A DNA stretch of 64,000 nucleotides from DASQZK01 sp963732905 (GTDB lineage Bacteria > Bacteroidota > Bacteroidia > Bacteroidales > GCA-2748055), in assembly GCA_963732905.1 (NCBI GenBank), contig CAVTBM010000005.1:99470-163469 (forward strand), in the 5' to 3' direction. Shown here in pieces: positions 45,570-54,235 of the stretch. The translations under genes and the position numbers were made by a program. The notes under the pieces are model-generated. The model was not told where the DNA came from. It was given only the letters and a program-made list of their open reading frames with translations, and ran no database searches. Positions within the stretch are counted from its first letter, which is position 1, and each line of letters opens with the position of its first letter.

Positions 45570-45609
45570 CATGTGTATCACATAAATCATTCAAAATCAC
45601 AGTTCAGAC
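45135..45609. repeat. 16-bp inverted repeats enclosing the GxxExxY gene
   Basis: GTCTGAACTGTGATTT (45135-45150) and AAATCACAGTTCAGAC (45594-45609) are perfect inverses, each continued inward by a partial ATGATTT match. They bracket the gene at a distance of a few bases at the 3' side and about 25 at the 5' side. A third, lone copy is at 42030-42045. Confidence 0.75.
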
Positions 45610-45712
45610 ATATATTCCCCTTTACTTCGATACGTGCATAGACCGGCGTGTGTAGATTTATACTGACTCATCGCTGTTCCGGTTGCTATCGGAATGCAGA
45701 TCTCTCAGAGTT

Positions 45713-46945
45713 TTATTTATTGGCGCCCGTTAATTCCAGTTCATATTGTTTTTGTTGCCCTCCGGCATCATCAAATTCAATGTCATTTAGAAGATGGTGA
45801 TATCTTTCATATCGAGTATCAGATTTTAATTTATCAACAACTTGAATCAATCTGCTTTGAATTGTCTCTGTGCTATGCATTAGACTTCTCCTATAGAATG
45901 ATTTCGCCCTCTCATAATCGTTATATTTTTCCCACTCGTACCATTTTATTTCCGGTGCTGTAAACAACAAAATTTGTTCTGACAGAATTTCAAAAAGTAC
46001 TTCAGTTTCTTTACTGTTTACATCATGCTTAAGAATCTGTCTGTAAATATCTTCTGGCAATGCATACGGCCAGTTTTTATCATTATGGCCATAATAAAAA
46101 TACAAAAGATGTCTGTTCATGTTATGGATTACTATTTTTTCCAGTATCAAAGTGTCAAGCGGTACAATATCGTTGGTTTGAAATGCATGCTTTAACTTAA
46201 GGACTAAATCAGTTGTACTTTCCGCATATTTTTTCCTTAAAACCTGTTTAGCTGTATCACCGAAAAATATACCAAGTTTTTTCGCTTTATTAAACTCTGA
46301 ATCTATAAAATCAAATTGTTGCCGGTTTTGGGCGTAATAACTTTGATTTAATATATCTCTGTCTGCACATGTAGTCTTATAAAGATAAAAAGTTGTCAAT
46401 ATATAAAACGCGATGGATAGTAAAACCCAATATTTTGTCTTAAAAATCATTCTTATCGTATTCCAATGTGCGAAAAATACATAAATCGGAATCAATACAA
46501 ACATTAACCAGAAATCATGCAATAAGTCCAGTTGACCGTCATATCCAGGTAAGCCATAAACTATGATTGGAAGGATAGAACCAAATCTTGCGACTAACAT
46601 CAGGGCAACGAATGTAATCAGCCAGGCATTGGAGATTGTGAACGTCTTTAGGTATTTTTTCTTTATGTATTTGTTTCTGCCTCTTAACCAATAAATTATT
46701 GTAAATCCAAATCCAAGGCTTGTAGCAAAAGATGCAAAGAACAGATCATATAATCTGAATTCCTTTTCTGTCAGAATGTATGGGTCTGCAAAAAAAGTTA
46801 TCATTCTCAACGATTCTCTCGAATAATTGAAAAAATAACTAAACACGAAGGCAAACAGAATCCCAATAACATTTCCTGTCCAGAATTGTCTTTTGCCTAG
46901 TTTTTCAATTGATATTTCAGGTTTTAAGAATCCTTTCGTTAACAT
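45713..46945 (-). CDS. Membrane protein of unknown function
   Basis: 410 residues. The N-terminal half has five or six transmembrane helices (FWTGNVIGILFAFVFSYFF, LYDLFFASFATSLGFGFTII, NAWLITFVALMLVARFGSIL, DFWLMFVLIPIYVFFAHW, YWVLLSIAFYILTTFYLY). The C-terminal half (about 200-410) is soluble, helical and charged, with Tyr/Trp-rich stretches. I recognise no family. It stands alone downstream of the 21-bp repeat region and is more AT-rich than the sugar genes nearby. Confidence 0.75.
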   Translation of the reverse strand: MLTKGFLKPEISIEKLGKRQFWTGNVIGILFAFVFSYFFNYSRESLRMITFFADPYILTEKEFRLYDLFFASFATSLGFGFTIIYWLRGRNKYIKKKYLKTFTISNAWLITFVALMLVARFGSILPIIVYGLPGYDGQLDLLHDFWLMFVLIPIYVFFAHWNTIRMIFKTKYWVLLSIAFYILTTFYLYKTTCADRDILNQSYYAQNRQQFDFIDSEFNKAKKLGIFFGDTAKQVLRKKYAESTTDLVLKLKHAFQTNDIVPLDTLILEKIVIHNMNRHLLYFYYGHNDKNWPYALPEDIYRQILKHDVNSKETEVLFEILSEQILLFTAPEIKWYEWEKYNDYERAKSFYRRSLMHSTETIQSRLIQVVDKLKSDTRYERYHHLLNDIEFDDAGGQQKQYELELTGANK

Positions 46946-47005
46946 ATGCAGGATGATTCATTTAAGGGGTGCCGACGAAATAGTGTGTTATTCATCGTTC
47001 TTATA

Positions 47006-47035
47006 CAAATTTAGCAAAATAGTTGAAATTTTGAA
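47006..47035 (-). promoter_or_regulatory. Candidate Bacteroidota-type promoter of the 45713-46945 gene
   Basis: On the minus strand TAAATTTG (47013-47006) fits the TAnnTTTG -7 consensus about 60 bp before the ATG at 46945. The -33 position reads TTTC rather than TTTG. Confidence 0.4.
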
Positions 47036-47359
47036 GTTTCCGGAGGATTAAGTTAACCGGCAGGGACCTCATGTTCGCCGATTTGTTTGTCAATCTCTTC
47101 GCAACCAAGCTTCAGCGTTTCTCATGATCATTGTTTTTCGGAAAATTGCCGGCCTGTGTTTTAAAGGGATCAATGGCAGTGGTTTCTGCGTCAGAATCTC
47201 TTCGGTCATACCCGGGTCAATGAATCTGTGAACAAGTCATCTGTCTTTAATGTGAAAAGCACAAATCAATCCGCATTCCCCGGCTGCATTTTCCGGGTAA
47301 TTTATGAGGGTGCCTGGATTCAGGTGAAAGCTTTCAGGATACTAATAATCTCAGTCAAA

Positions 47360-47496
47360 GATCACTATTTAAGCTATCCAGATCACTTTTTAGGCCTTCA
47401 AGATCACTATTTAAGCCTTCAAGATCACTTTTTAACCCCTTAAGATCAATATTCTTCCCATCAAGATCAGATCCTGACCCGGAGAATATTGATCTT
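47360..47496. repeat. Six GATC-led repeats at an exact 21-bp period, ending in a 13-bp hairpin
   Basis: GATC occurs at 47360, 47381, 47402, 47423, 47444 and 47465, each 21 bp apart. The first four units share GATCACTwTTTAr and a following CCTTCAA or close variant. The last units merge into an inverted repeat, AAGATCAATATTC (47442-47454) with GAATATTGATCTT (47484-47496). No convincing gene covers it; a 71-codon frame that crosses it looks accidental. From 47497 to 47808 there is no gene, only a GGAGATT-type low-complexity run at about 47620-47660. Confidence 0.85.
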
Positions 47497-47808
47497 GATG
47501 CATACATAATGCATCTTGAAGCCGTTTTTATCTATTCTCAAGGGTGTCTTTTGTGATCTGGCTCAGGTTTATCAGGTCTTGACGGGATTTTAAATTATGA
47601 GTAGGGATTGGGGAGTAGAGATTGGAGATTGGAGATTGGAGATTGGTGATTAGAGAGGAGAGTGGAGGGGTAAGAGATGAAACGCCGATTGGACGAATTT
47701 AGTCCTTAACCCAAACCTATAAAAAAACCAGGTTCCCACAGCCATTTGCGTGTGGAAACCCGGTTGTAATTTCCGCAGCAGTTACCCCGCGGATTATTAA
47801 TTATTAGT

Positions 47809-49770
47809 CTATTTCACAAAATGCTTCACTGCATTACCTTTTTCTCCTTCAAGGATAAGCAGGTAATTCCCTTTTGCAAGATTTGCGGTTTGGATCTCAA
47901 ATTTAGTACCAGTGAATTTCCCGTTCTGCAGAACCGAACCATTGGATGAGATCACTGTATAACGAACAAAGAGGTTTGCAGGAACTGTCACAGTAAGATG
48001 ATCCGCAACAGGATTAGGATAAATCAGGATATCTTCTGCTTTTATTCCCGGTATTGCATCCGGGAAGTTAACGGTTACATCAAAACTCATTTCGGTAGAA
48101 TTAAGACCTTCCGGACCGTCATCTGTAATGGTTACTGTTATTGTAGCCGTTCCTTTTGTCAAAGGAGTTAATTTTACAGTCTTCTGGCTCAGTGAGGTAC
48201 TCAACGACCCTGTAACAGTTTCGTCAGAGGATTCAGCCGTAATACTGGTAATATTATCATCATCACCTCCGGCAGTAACACCTTTTAATAAAATAGTTGC
48301 CTCTGTTCCCGTAACAAGTGTCGTATCGTTCTGCTGACCGACAGTTGGCGGATGATGAGAGAAAACGGTGACAATGAACTCAGATGTAGTGGTGTTCTTA
48401 CCTTCCGGGCCATTATCTGTAACGGTAATTTCAATGGTTGCCGTTCCTTCAAGCTCGGGAGTAAAGGAAAGAGAACCTGTAGTAGAAGGAGATGAATAAG
48501 TAACCGCAAGATTTCCAACCACACCATCAGGAACAGAAGATTTAACGGCAGCAGCAACCTCAAGGGTTTGTCCCCCGTCACCACCATCATTGATCCCAGT
48601 CAGATTAATGGTTTTGGTACCCGATCCCATTTCATAATCATGTGAGCCGGCAACGGCATCAATGTGAGGAACAAAATAATCATTCACCTGGATAGTGAAC
48701 TTCGTGGTTGTGGACACTCCGTTAGCCGTTACCTGGATGGTCACCTCTGTAGAACCTGCTTTAGCCGGTGTATAGGTAAACGTACCACTGTTTGCAGGTG
48801 ACAGGTAAGAAATGCTTACGCCGCTTATGATTGTATTATCGGAAAGTGAATAAGTCACTTCGATGGGATTCTCATTTACAAGGTTCCCGTCAGAAATACC
48901 CGTCAGGTTGACCACCTGCTGGCCTGCATCGATCATAACCTGAGAATCTGAAAGTCCGTCTACTACCGGAATGGAATAACTACCCGAAACCAGGGTCACG
49001 ATAGACCTTGCACCGATGAGCAGTTTATCACCTTTGTTATAATCAGCATCTCTGAATGCATCCACATTCTCAGAGCACCTGTAAAGTTCATAGGTTCCCG
49101 GCAGGTTCGCCTGATCAATCGAAATAGTCAGCGGAGTGTTCCCTTTGTTTAGCAGAACCATCACAATATTGTTATTGTGATTGGCATCGTTTTTCCAGGT
49201 TGTGATCAGGATATCATTGTTCCCTGAAGCACTGGTAAGTCTTACGGCACCAGGTTTAATATGTTTGAACATACTCTGCGCCCAGTATTTCTGCGTAGGT
49301 TTGCCATGGTCGATACAAACGCCATCCCATGCCCATTCTGTCCATAAACCAACATTGCCCGACTCAAAAGCAGTAACAATGTTTCCTGCATTTATAAAAT
49401 CATCGTTCCATCCATCACTGGGGGGAGAGGTTTCAGTCATCCATAGTTCCCGGGTTTTCCCATTCGCATTAACTGCTGCGAAAGTATTGGCCCAGTCAGC
49501 TGACCCTGGAGTTACCCCTGGAGCGACTCCATCGGCGCCGTAGCCGTGAACAGCAAAAATATCACTGTATTTTTTAGCATCCGGATTTGCATCAATGGCA
49601 TCAAGGTAGGACTGGTTTGAATAAACTGGTCCGTCGCTCATTCTCGCACCAACCTGTTCTGCCATATAAAGTTTCGTTTTTATACCTTCATCCGCGAAGC
49701 GCTTGCCGACTTTTGCAATCATCTCGGCAAAATGCGTCTGGACTGAGAATAGCTGATGCATAAGGTTCAC
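47809..49770 (-). CDS. GH30-like enzyme, downstream fragment with Ig-like repeats and T9SS sorting domain
   Basis: The usable frame begins at about 49731 (AEMIAKVGKRFADEGIKTK) and continues the catalytic domain of the upstream fragment; the nominal ATG at 49770 is in the wrong context. It has LWMTETSPPSDGW, where Glu is the likely nucleophile, GLWTEWAWDGVCID, and a beta-sandwich with MVLLNKGNTPLTISID typical of GH30. Then come three or four Ig-like repeats of about 100 residues (GSLSFTPELEGTATIEITVT, VKLTPLTKGTATITVTIT). It ends in a T9SS type A domain: ILIYPNPVADHLTVTV and LAKGNYLLILEGEKG. The intact product would be surface-exported. Confidence 0.8.
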   Translation of the reverse strand: MNLMHQLFSVQTHFAEMIAKVGKRFADEGIKTKLYMAEQVGARMSDGPVYSNQSYLDAIDANPDAKKYSDIFAVHGYGADGVAPGVTPGSADWANTFAAVNANGKTRELWMTETSPPSDGWNDDFINAGNIVTAFESGNVGLWTEWAWDGVCIDHGKPTQKYWAQSMFKHIKPGAVRLTSASGNNDILITTWKNDANHNNNIVMVLLNKGNTPLTISIDQANLPGTYELYRCSENVDAFRDADYNKGDKLLIGARSIVTLVSGSYSIPVVDGLSDSQVMIDAGQQVVNLTGISDGNLVNENPIEVTYSLSDNTIISGVSISYLSPANSGTFTYTPAKAGSTEVTIQVTANGVSTTTKFTIQVNDYFVPHIDAVAGSHDYEMGSGTKTINLTGINDGGDGGQTLEVAAAVKSSVPDGVVGNLAVTYSSPSTTGSLSFTPELEGTATIEITVTDNGPEGKNTTTSEFIVTVFSHHPPTVGQQNDTTLVTGTEATILLKGVTAGGDDDNITSITAESSDETVTGSLSTSLSQKTVKLTPLTKGTATITVTITDDGPEGLNSTEMSFDVTVNFPDAIPGIKAEDILIYPNPVADHLTVTVPANLFVRYTVISSNGSVLQNGKFTGTKFEIQTANLAKGNYLLILEGEKGNAVKHFVK

Positions 49771-52525
49771 AGAATGCAGGTTCGTTCTGGAGTCCGATCG
49801 CAGTCAAATCCACATCAGCCTCCTGCTTGAACAGTTTTACTTCTGCAACAACATCCTCTGCATATTCATCATACATTTCAAGCATAACCTTATTGTCGCT
49901 GTATTCCCACAATGTCGCAGCTCCCTGCTGGTAATTTGTACTAAGGTTTTCCTTCATCCATGCCGGTGGCGACCAGTATGTTAGGAGGAAGGTTTCTACA
50001 CCATTAGCTTTCAAACCCTTGATTTCATTCCAGTTATAAGCACCCTTATTCAATTTTGACATATCCAGGACATTCGGATCGTCATTGTCGTTCATTGGTT
50101 CAATCTGGTTATCATCTCCAACCATTATCCTGACTGCAGTAGCTCCAAACCCATAGGTTGTATAAAGGTCCAGTAATGAGATCCCCGGTGTCATACCTCC
50201 AAGACCCCGGTAGATCTGGTGTGTTTCAGATAAATTTACGGTTGCACTTCCTGCTGCAGCAGCATTTTTATCAACAACGGAAACTGGTATTTTAATCTCT
50301 TTTGAGACAGGGAGTTTGCCATTAATTGCAGCTCCCGAAACCGTTACCGTAAGTGTGTCGTTCCCCACAACTGAGGGGGTGTACGTGATTGTTGCCGCGC
50401 CATTGACGACACTGCTCACACTCAGACCCGTCACGACTCCTTTTCCTGCCACACTTGCGCTCACCACATTATCTTTAGTCCGGCTTAGACCTTTGAGATT
50501 GATCGTTCCAGGATTGGTATCCTTGAAACATGTTTGCGGACCAACCGGATCAATAGTGCAATAATAGGTAGGAGTAATACCCGACTGGTCGCCAATGCGG
50601 ACATCCTTAAACATTACAGTACCATTCCAGGTGGTGAATGGCCATCCGAATGTGGGATGATAATTGAAGAGTACCTTCTGTATCCTCTTTGCATTTACCA
50701 GCTCTCCTTTCCCATTCAGCATGCCTCCCGGGGTACTGAAATCAAAGTCACATTTTGTCCAGGTATTCGCCGGGATATCAAACTCCAGTTCAGAATTCTC
50801 ATTATTACGAATGGAATCGTCCCAGAAATACAGATGAAATTTGATAGCCTGGTCACATTTTACCCACATAGATAATAATGGAAAATCTGTCAGATCCATA
50901 TCAGGTGTATAATACCATGACCCGCTCCATGTAGATTTTCCGTTACAAACGATTTTAAATACATCTTCGGCCCCGTCCGTATCATGCGTTACTACCTGAG
51001 TTGCACCTAATCCCTCAACATACCAGTAATCACGCAATCCTGGCTGAGCAGCATCAAAAGCATTTGGAGGATCATTTTCGAAGGGAATGACATAGCCATT
51101 CAGGGGAGGATCATATGTTTCAATATTAAATGTTTTTACGCTGGACTGGTTCCCGTTGTTACCGGCAATTCCTCCATCATCGGTGAGTGTTATGGTTATG
51201 GTGATAATACCTGTCTTAGCTGGCACCGGGGTGACTTTCAATGTACCCGTGGCCCCCGAGGTATATTCCACAACCGGATCAGGAATAATTGTCGGATCTG
51301 AACTGGTTGCCGTAATTGTGACTGCCTGGGTGCCATTATCTCCATCAGAGATCCCGGATAGTGTAATAGACTGTTCACCCGCATTGTTCAGAAACTGCAA
51401 ATTGGGGATATTCTGAATTGTAGGTTTATTGTTCCAGCTGGCAAGCACTTCCACATCAAAGGTTGTCTGAAACAGGTTGTCTGTTGCCTGCTGATCATCA
51501 AGCGTAAGGGTAATTGTAGCTGTTCCCGCTCCAACAGGTGTGAATTCAATGGTAGCATAGCTGCTCCCTGCGTCGTATTTAACGGTGATATTGTTGTCAA
51601 TTACCGCCAGGTTTCCACTTTCAGCAGTGATAGCTACATCCTGCTCAACAGAGCCGTTGCCGTCAGTTATGCCTGAAAGTGAAACTGTTGATTTATTCCC
51701 TACCGAAGCCTGCATATTTGCAACAGCATCAACGGTAGGTGGTTTGTTTCCTTCTACATCGAGTTTGAAAGTTGTGCCATAATTGGTATATCCGGCTGTT
51801 CCTGTAGCGTTAAGTGTTACTATAGCTGAAGAATTAACCCCTGCCTTGCAATCAAAATTCATCCAGGATGTACCCGTTGATGAGATCGTATCAAAACTTA
51901 CATTTTCCACAAGTGCGTCAGCACCTGTTAAACTTAGGCTGGCGACATTCTTTATCCCCCGGATAAAAACCCTGTGACCGGTTGTTCCCTGGAAAAAGAC
52001 CATATCACTTAATCCTCCGACATTGGCATACTTCACCGCTTCTGAGCCGAGGCTTACCTCGTCGAAATAAACATCACCACTCCATGTAAGTGCTCCGCCG
52101 TTAAATGCGAACAGGATTCCGTTTACGGCATTCAATACATTGCTGTTTACATCAAGTCCTGTAAAATCATAGCAAATGGTCTGGTAATCCGTAGTGGCCA
52201 TCACCGGAATAGTAATCAACACATTTCCTAAATCAGAAAGCAGATAGGCTGTTAACTGAACCGGATTATCAGTCTTTATCTTCAGGTTAAGGACTGGTTG
52301 TGCACGAACATCACTTAAGGGGATATTCACACCAAAACCGGCCCACATGGCACTCTTGTGAGCACCTACCCTTAGCGCACCATCACTCTGAGTCAGGGAA
52401 TAGTGCGTATTGGTATACCAACCACTACCAAGAGGGTCGGTATTAAAATCGTCTTTAAACCCGTCCTGTGCGAATAGGTTTACAGTTAGCAGGTACAGGC
52501 CTGCTATCAATAATAGTTTTTTCAT
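49688..52525 (-). CDS. GH30-like enzyme, upstream fragment (signal peptide, carbohydrate-binding and Ig-like domains, catalytic N-half)
   Basis: The start is ATG 52525 (MKKLLLIAGLYLLTVNLFAQ, a signal peptide), not the longer frame to 53029. The order is: a jelly-roll carbohydrate-binding-like domain (about 22-165), two Ig-like repeats (about 260-455), a second binding-like domain (about 460-640), an Ig-like repeat, and the catalytic barrel from about 765 with YRGLGGMTPG, ATAVRIMVGDD and LLTYWSPPAWMKEN. LQNEPAFCEP near 910 holds the acid/base Glu. The frame then shifts at a run of four A (49729-49732): removing one T on the coding strand restores SPDAF-AEMIAK. Joined product about 1,570 residues, probably acting on a beta-glucan or xylan. 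Confidence 0.8.
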   Translation of the reverse strand: MKKLLLIAGLYLLTVNLFAQDGFKDDFNTDPLGSGWYTNTHYSLTQSDGALRVGAHKSAMWAGFGVNIPLSDVRAQPVLNLKIKTDNPVQLTAYLLSDLGNVLITIPVMATTDYQTICYDFTGLDVNSNVLNAVNGILFAFNGGALTWSGDVYFDEVSLGSEAVKYANVGGLSDMVFFQGTTGHRVFIRGIKNVASLSLTGADALVENVSFDTISSTGTSWMNFDCKAGVNSSAIVTLNATGTAGYTNYGTTFKLDVEGNKPPTVDAVANMQASVGNKSTVSLSGITDGNGSVEQDVAITAESGNLAVIDNNITVKYDAGSSYATIEFTPVGAGTATITLTLDDQQATDNLFQTTFDVEVLASWNNKPTIQNIPNLQFLNNAGEQSITLSGISDGDNGTQAVTITATSSDPTIIPDPVVEYTSGATGTLKVTPVPAKTGIITITITLTDDGGIAGNNGNQSSVKTFNIETYDPPLNGYVIPFENDPPNAFDAAQPGLRDYWYVEGLGATQVVTHDTDGAEDVFKIVCNGKSTWSGSWYYTPDMDLTDFPLLSMWVKCDQAIKFHLYFWDDSIRNNENSELEFDIPANTWTKCDFDFSTPGGMLNGKGELVNAKRIQKVLFNYHPTFGWPFTTWNGTVMFKDVRIGDQSGITPTYYCTIDPVGPQTCFKDTNPGTINLKGLSRTKDNVVSASVAGKGVVTGLSVSSVVNGAATITYTPSVVGNDTLTVTVSGAAINGKLPVSKEIKIPVSVVDKNAAAAGSATVNLSETHQIYRGLGGMTPGISLLDLYTTYGFGATAVRIMVGDDNQIEPMNDNDDPNVLDMSKLNKGAYNWNEIKGLKANGVETFLLTYWSPPAWMKENLSTNYQQGAATLWEYSDNKVMLEMYDEYAEDVVAEVKLFKQEADVDLTAIGLQNEPAFCEPYASAILSPDAFCRDDCKSRQALRG

Positions 52526-52548
52526 AAGTAGAAAGTAATTAGTTATTT

Positions 52549-52588
52549 TGATTGGTTGATTGGTTGATTGGTTGATTGGTTGATTGGT
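52549..52588. repeat. Octanucleotide repeat (TTGATTGG)5 upstream of the GH30-like gene
   Basis: Five copies of TTGATTGG lie 24-64 bp upstream of the start codon at 52525, in the region where a promoter or leader would be. Confidence 0.85.
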
Positions 52589-52589
52589 T

Positions 52590-53264
52590 AAAAGTAAATA
52601 AGATCTCACATCCGTCTGAAATAAATTCCGGAAATAAAAATAAGGCTGGTTTGGTATGCCACCGAAGTGGTATTTTGGTTTTGCCAAACATAAACCCAAC
52701 CAGGCAGGGGTGAAGATATCGATTTTTAACAAGTCCTCAGCCTGTTGCCTCACAATTTTTTTGAAAAACTGACAAATAAGTACAATTCTGATACGTCTGG
52801 TAAGGGAAACTATAACTGTGCCCACCAGGTCAGTATGATTTTCTGCCCTTTGGGTCAGGAAGGAAGTGTCAGAGATATCTGTAACATCCTGAAAAGTATA
52901 GCTGGTAATCTGAGCCATCCGGGTTTGAAACGAGCTCCGTCCAAGTCTTCGGTACATTAAATTCATCAGCAGCCCGGTTACAATATCTGTCTGCCTGAAT
53001 ATGTTCATTTGACAGATGGGAAAGTACATGATGTTACTGTGGATAGACTTTAACAGCTAGGCGCTTTACATTCATTGTATTCTTGAAACAAAATCACAGT
53101 GCAGTTAAATACCGGTCGCAACGGTTCTGCTGCCGGGAATATTAAATTATATGCCAACCGGTGGGTAAATATTATTGCCGGAATACTAATGACGCTTGTT
53201 TAAATAGCTACACTTATTGCTGCTGCAGCTGCACACCATTTAATCAAAAGGTAATTTATTTCAA
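52590..53264. other. Spacer between GH30-like and AraC genes
   Basis: An open frame joins the GH30-like gene from 53029, but its translation has no signal peptide or family features before the internal start at 52525. I treat it as non-coding. A short frame on the other strand (52745-52960) is also unconvincing. Nothing else is recognised. Confidence 0.5.
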
Positions 53265-54116
53265 TTACCGGTTCCCGAATTCTTTCCTGAAAGCCACTGG
53301 TGTTTTATTATTGATATTCCTGAATATCTTGTTAAAATAGGAAAGATTTTTATAGCCGGAGGTATAACAAATTTCTGAAACAGGCTTATCCGTTTCTACC
53401 AGGAGCCCTGACGCATAACCTATCCTGAGTTCATTCATGAATTGCGAAAAATTTTTGCCGGTATGTTTTTTAAAAAAAATGCAAAGTCCCGATTTTGACA
53501 TATGGAATTTTGCCGCCACATCTGCCAGGTCAATTCCCCGGGCAAAATTATCGAGGATATAATTGAAAATACTGTCTATCTTTTTTAAACTTATTTCGGA
53601 TGTTTTAAGAGCATAACTCCTGTTTGAGAGCAATTCCGTCTCTTTTGAGCGGGATAAGATTTCGAGAATATTAAGAAACCGGACCAATGCCTTAATATTC
53701 TTATGTGTTCTGATATAGGCAAATCCTGATTCAACCTGCCGGATCTCTTTAGTGTTTTTAAACCGTATCCCTTTTGATGCTTTGGCCAGCAGAAGATGGA
53801 GGTTTTTTAATCCCGACTGCTTAAAAAACGGATCCTCAAGTATGGCGCCCCTGAATTGGAGAACCAGCACTTTACTTTTCTTATTGTGCTTTTCAAAACT
53901 CCATTTGTGAGGAAGGTTCGGCCCGATCAGTGACAGGTCGAAATCCGTGAACTCCGAAAAAGAATTCCCTACAAAACGCCTCCCGGAGGAGTGCAAAACA
54001 AGCATCAGCTCAAATTCAGGATGGGTATGAAAAGGGTAATCCTCATTTAGATCGACGGATTGTCTGACAATGAAAAAGTCATCTTCCTTTAATGGAACTT
54101 TTTCGAAAAACATCAA
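53265..54116 (-). CDS. AraC-family transcriptional regulator
   Basis: 283 residues. The cupin-like N-terminal domain has the pattern YPFHTHPEFELMLVLHSSG, GPNLPHKW and VLQFRGAIL, as in sugar-responsive AraC proteins. The C-terminal double helix-turn-helix (about 185-283) includes GIDLADVAAKFHMSKSGLCI, FFKKHTGKNFSQFMNELRI and the conserved VSEICYTSGYKNLSYFNKIF. It is divergent from the glycyl radical enzyme gene, with 119 bp between starts, so it is the obvious candidate regulator of that gene and the transporter. Confidence 0.93.
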   Translation of the reverse strand: MMFFEKVPLKEDDFFIVRQSVDLNEDYPFHTHPEFELMLVLHSSGRRFVGNSFSEFTDFDLSLIGPNLPHKWSFEKHNKKSKVLVLQFRGAILEDPFFKQSGLKNLHLLLAKASKGIRFKNTKEIRQVESGFAYIRTHKNIKALVRFLNILEILSRSKETELLSNRSYALKTSEISLKKIDSIFNYILDNFARGIDLADVAAKFHMSKSGLCIFFKKHTGKNFSQFMNELRIGYASGLLVETDKPVSEICYTSGYKNLSYFNKIFRNINNKTPVAFRKEFGNR

Positions 54117-54235
54117 TGCTATTTTTATTAAAAATAATATAATAAATTAAATATAGTATCATCAATGAAAATATAGTTAAAACAATTATTCTGATAATTG
54201 CATTACTTTGCTTGTGATGAGCAAATCAAACAATT

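Noticed and set aside
47228..47443. 71-codon frame through the 21-bp repeat (DHYLS/DHFL repeats)
   Set aside because: A 21-bp period always gives a 7-residue repeat in some frame; the upstream part has no signal and the frame ends inside the array.
52526..53029. 168-codon N-terminal extension of the GH30-like protein
   Set aside because: The signal peptide starts at the internal ATG 52525, and the extension includes the octanucleotide repeat.
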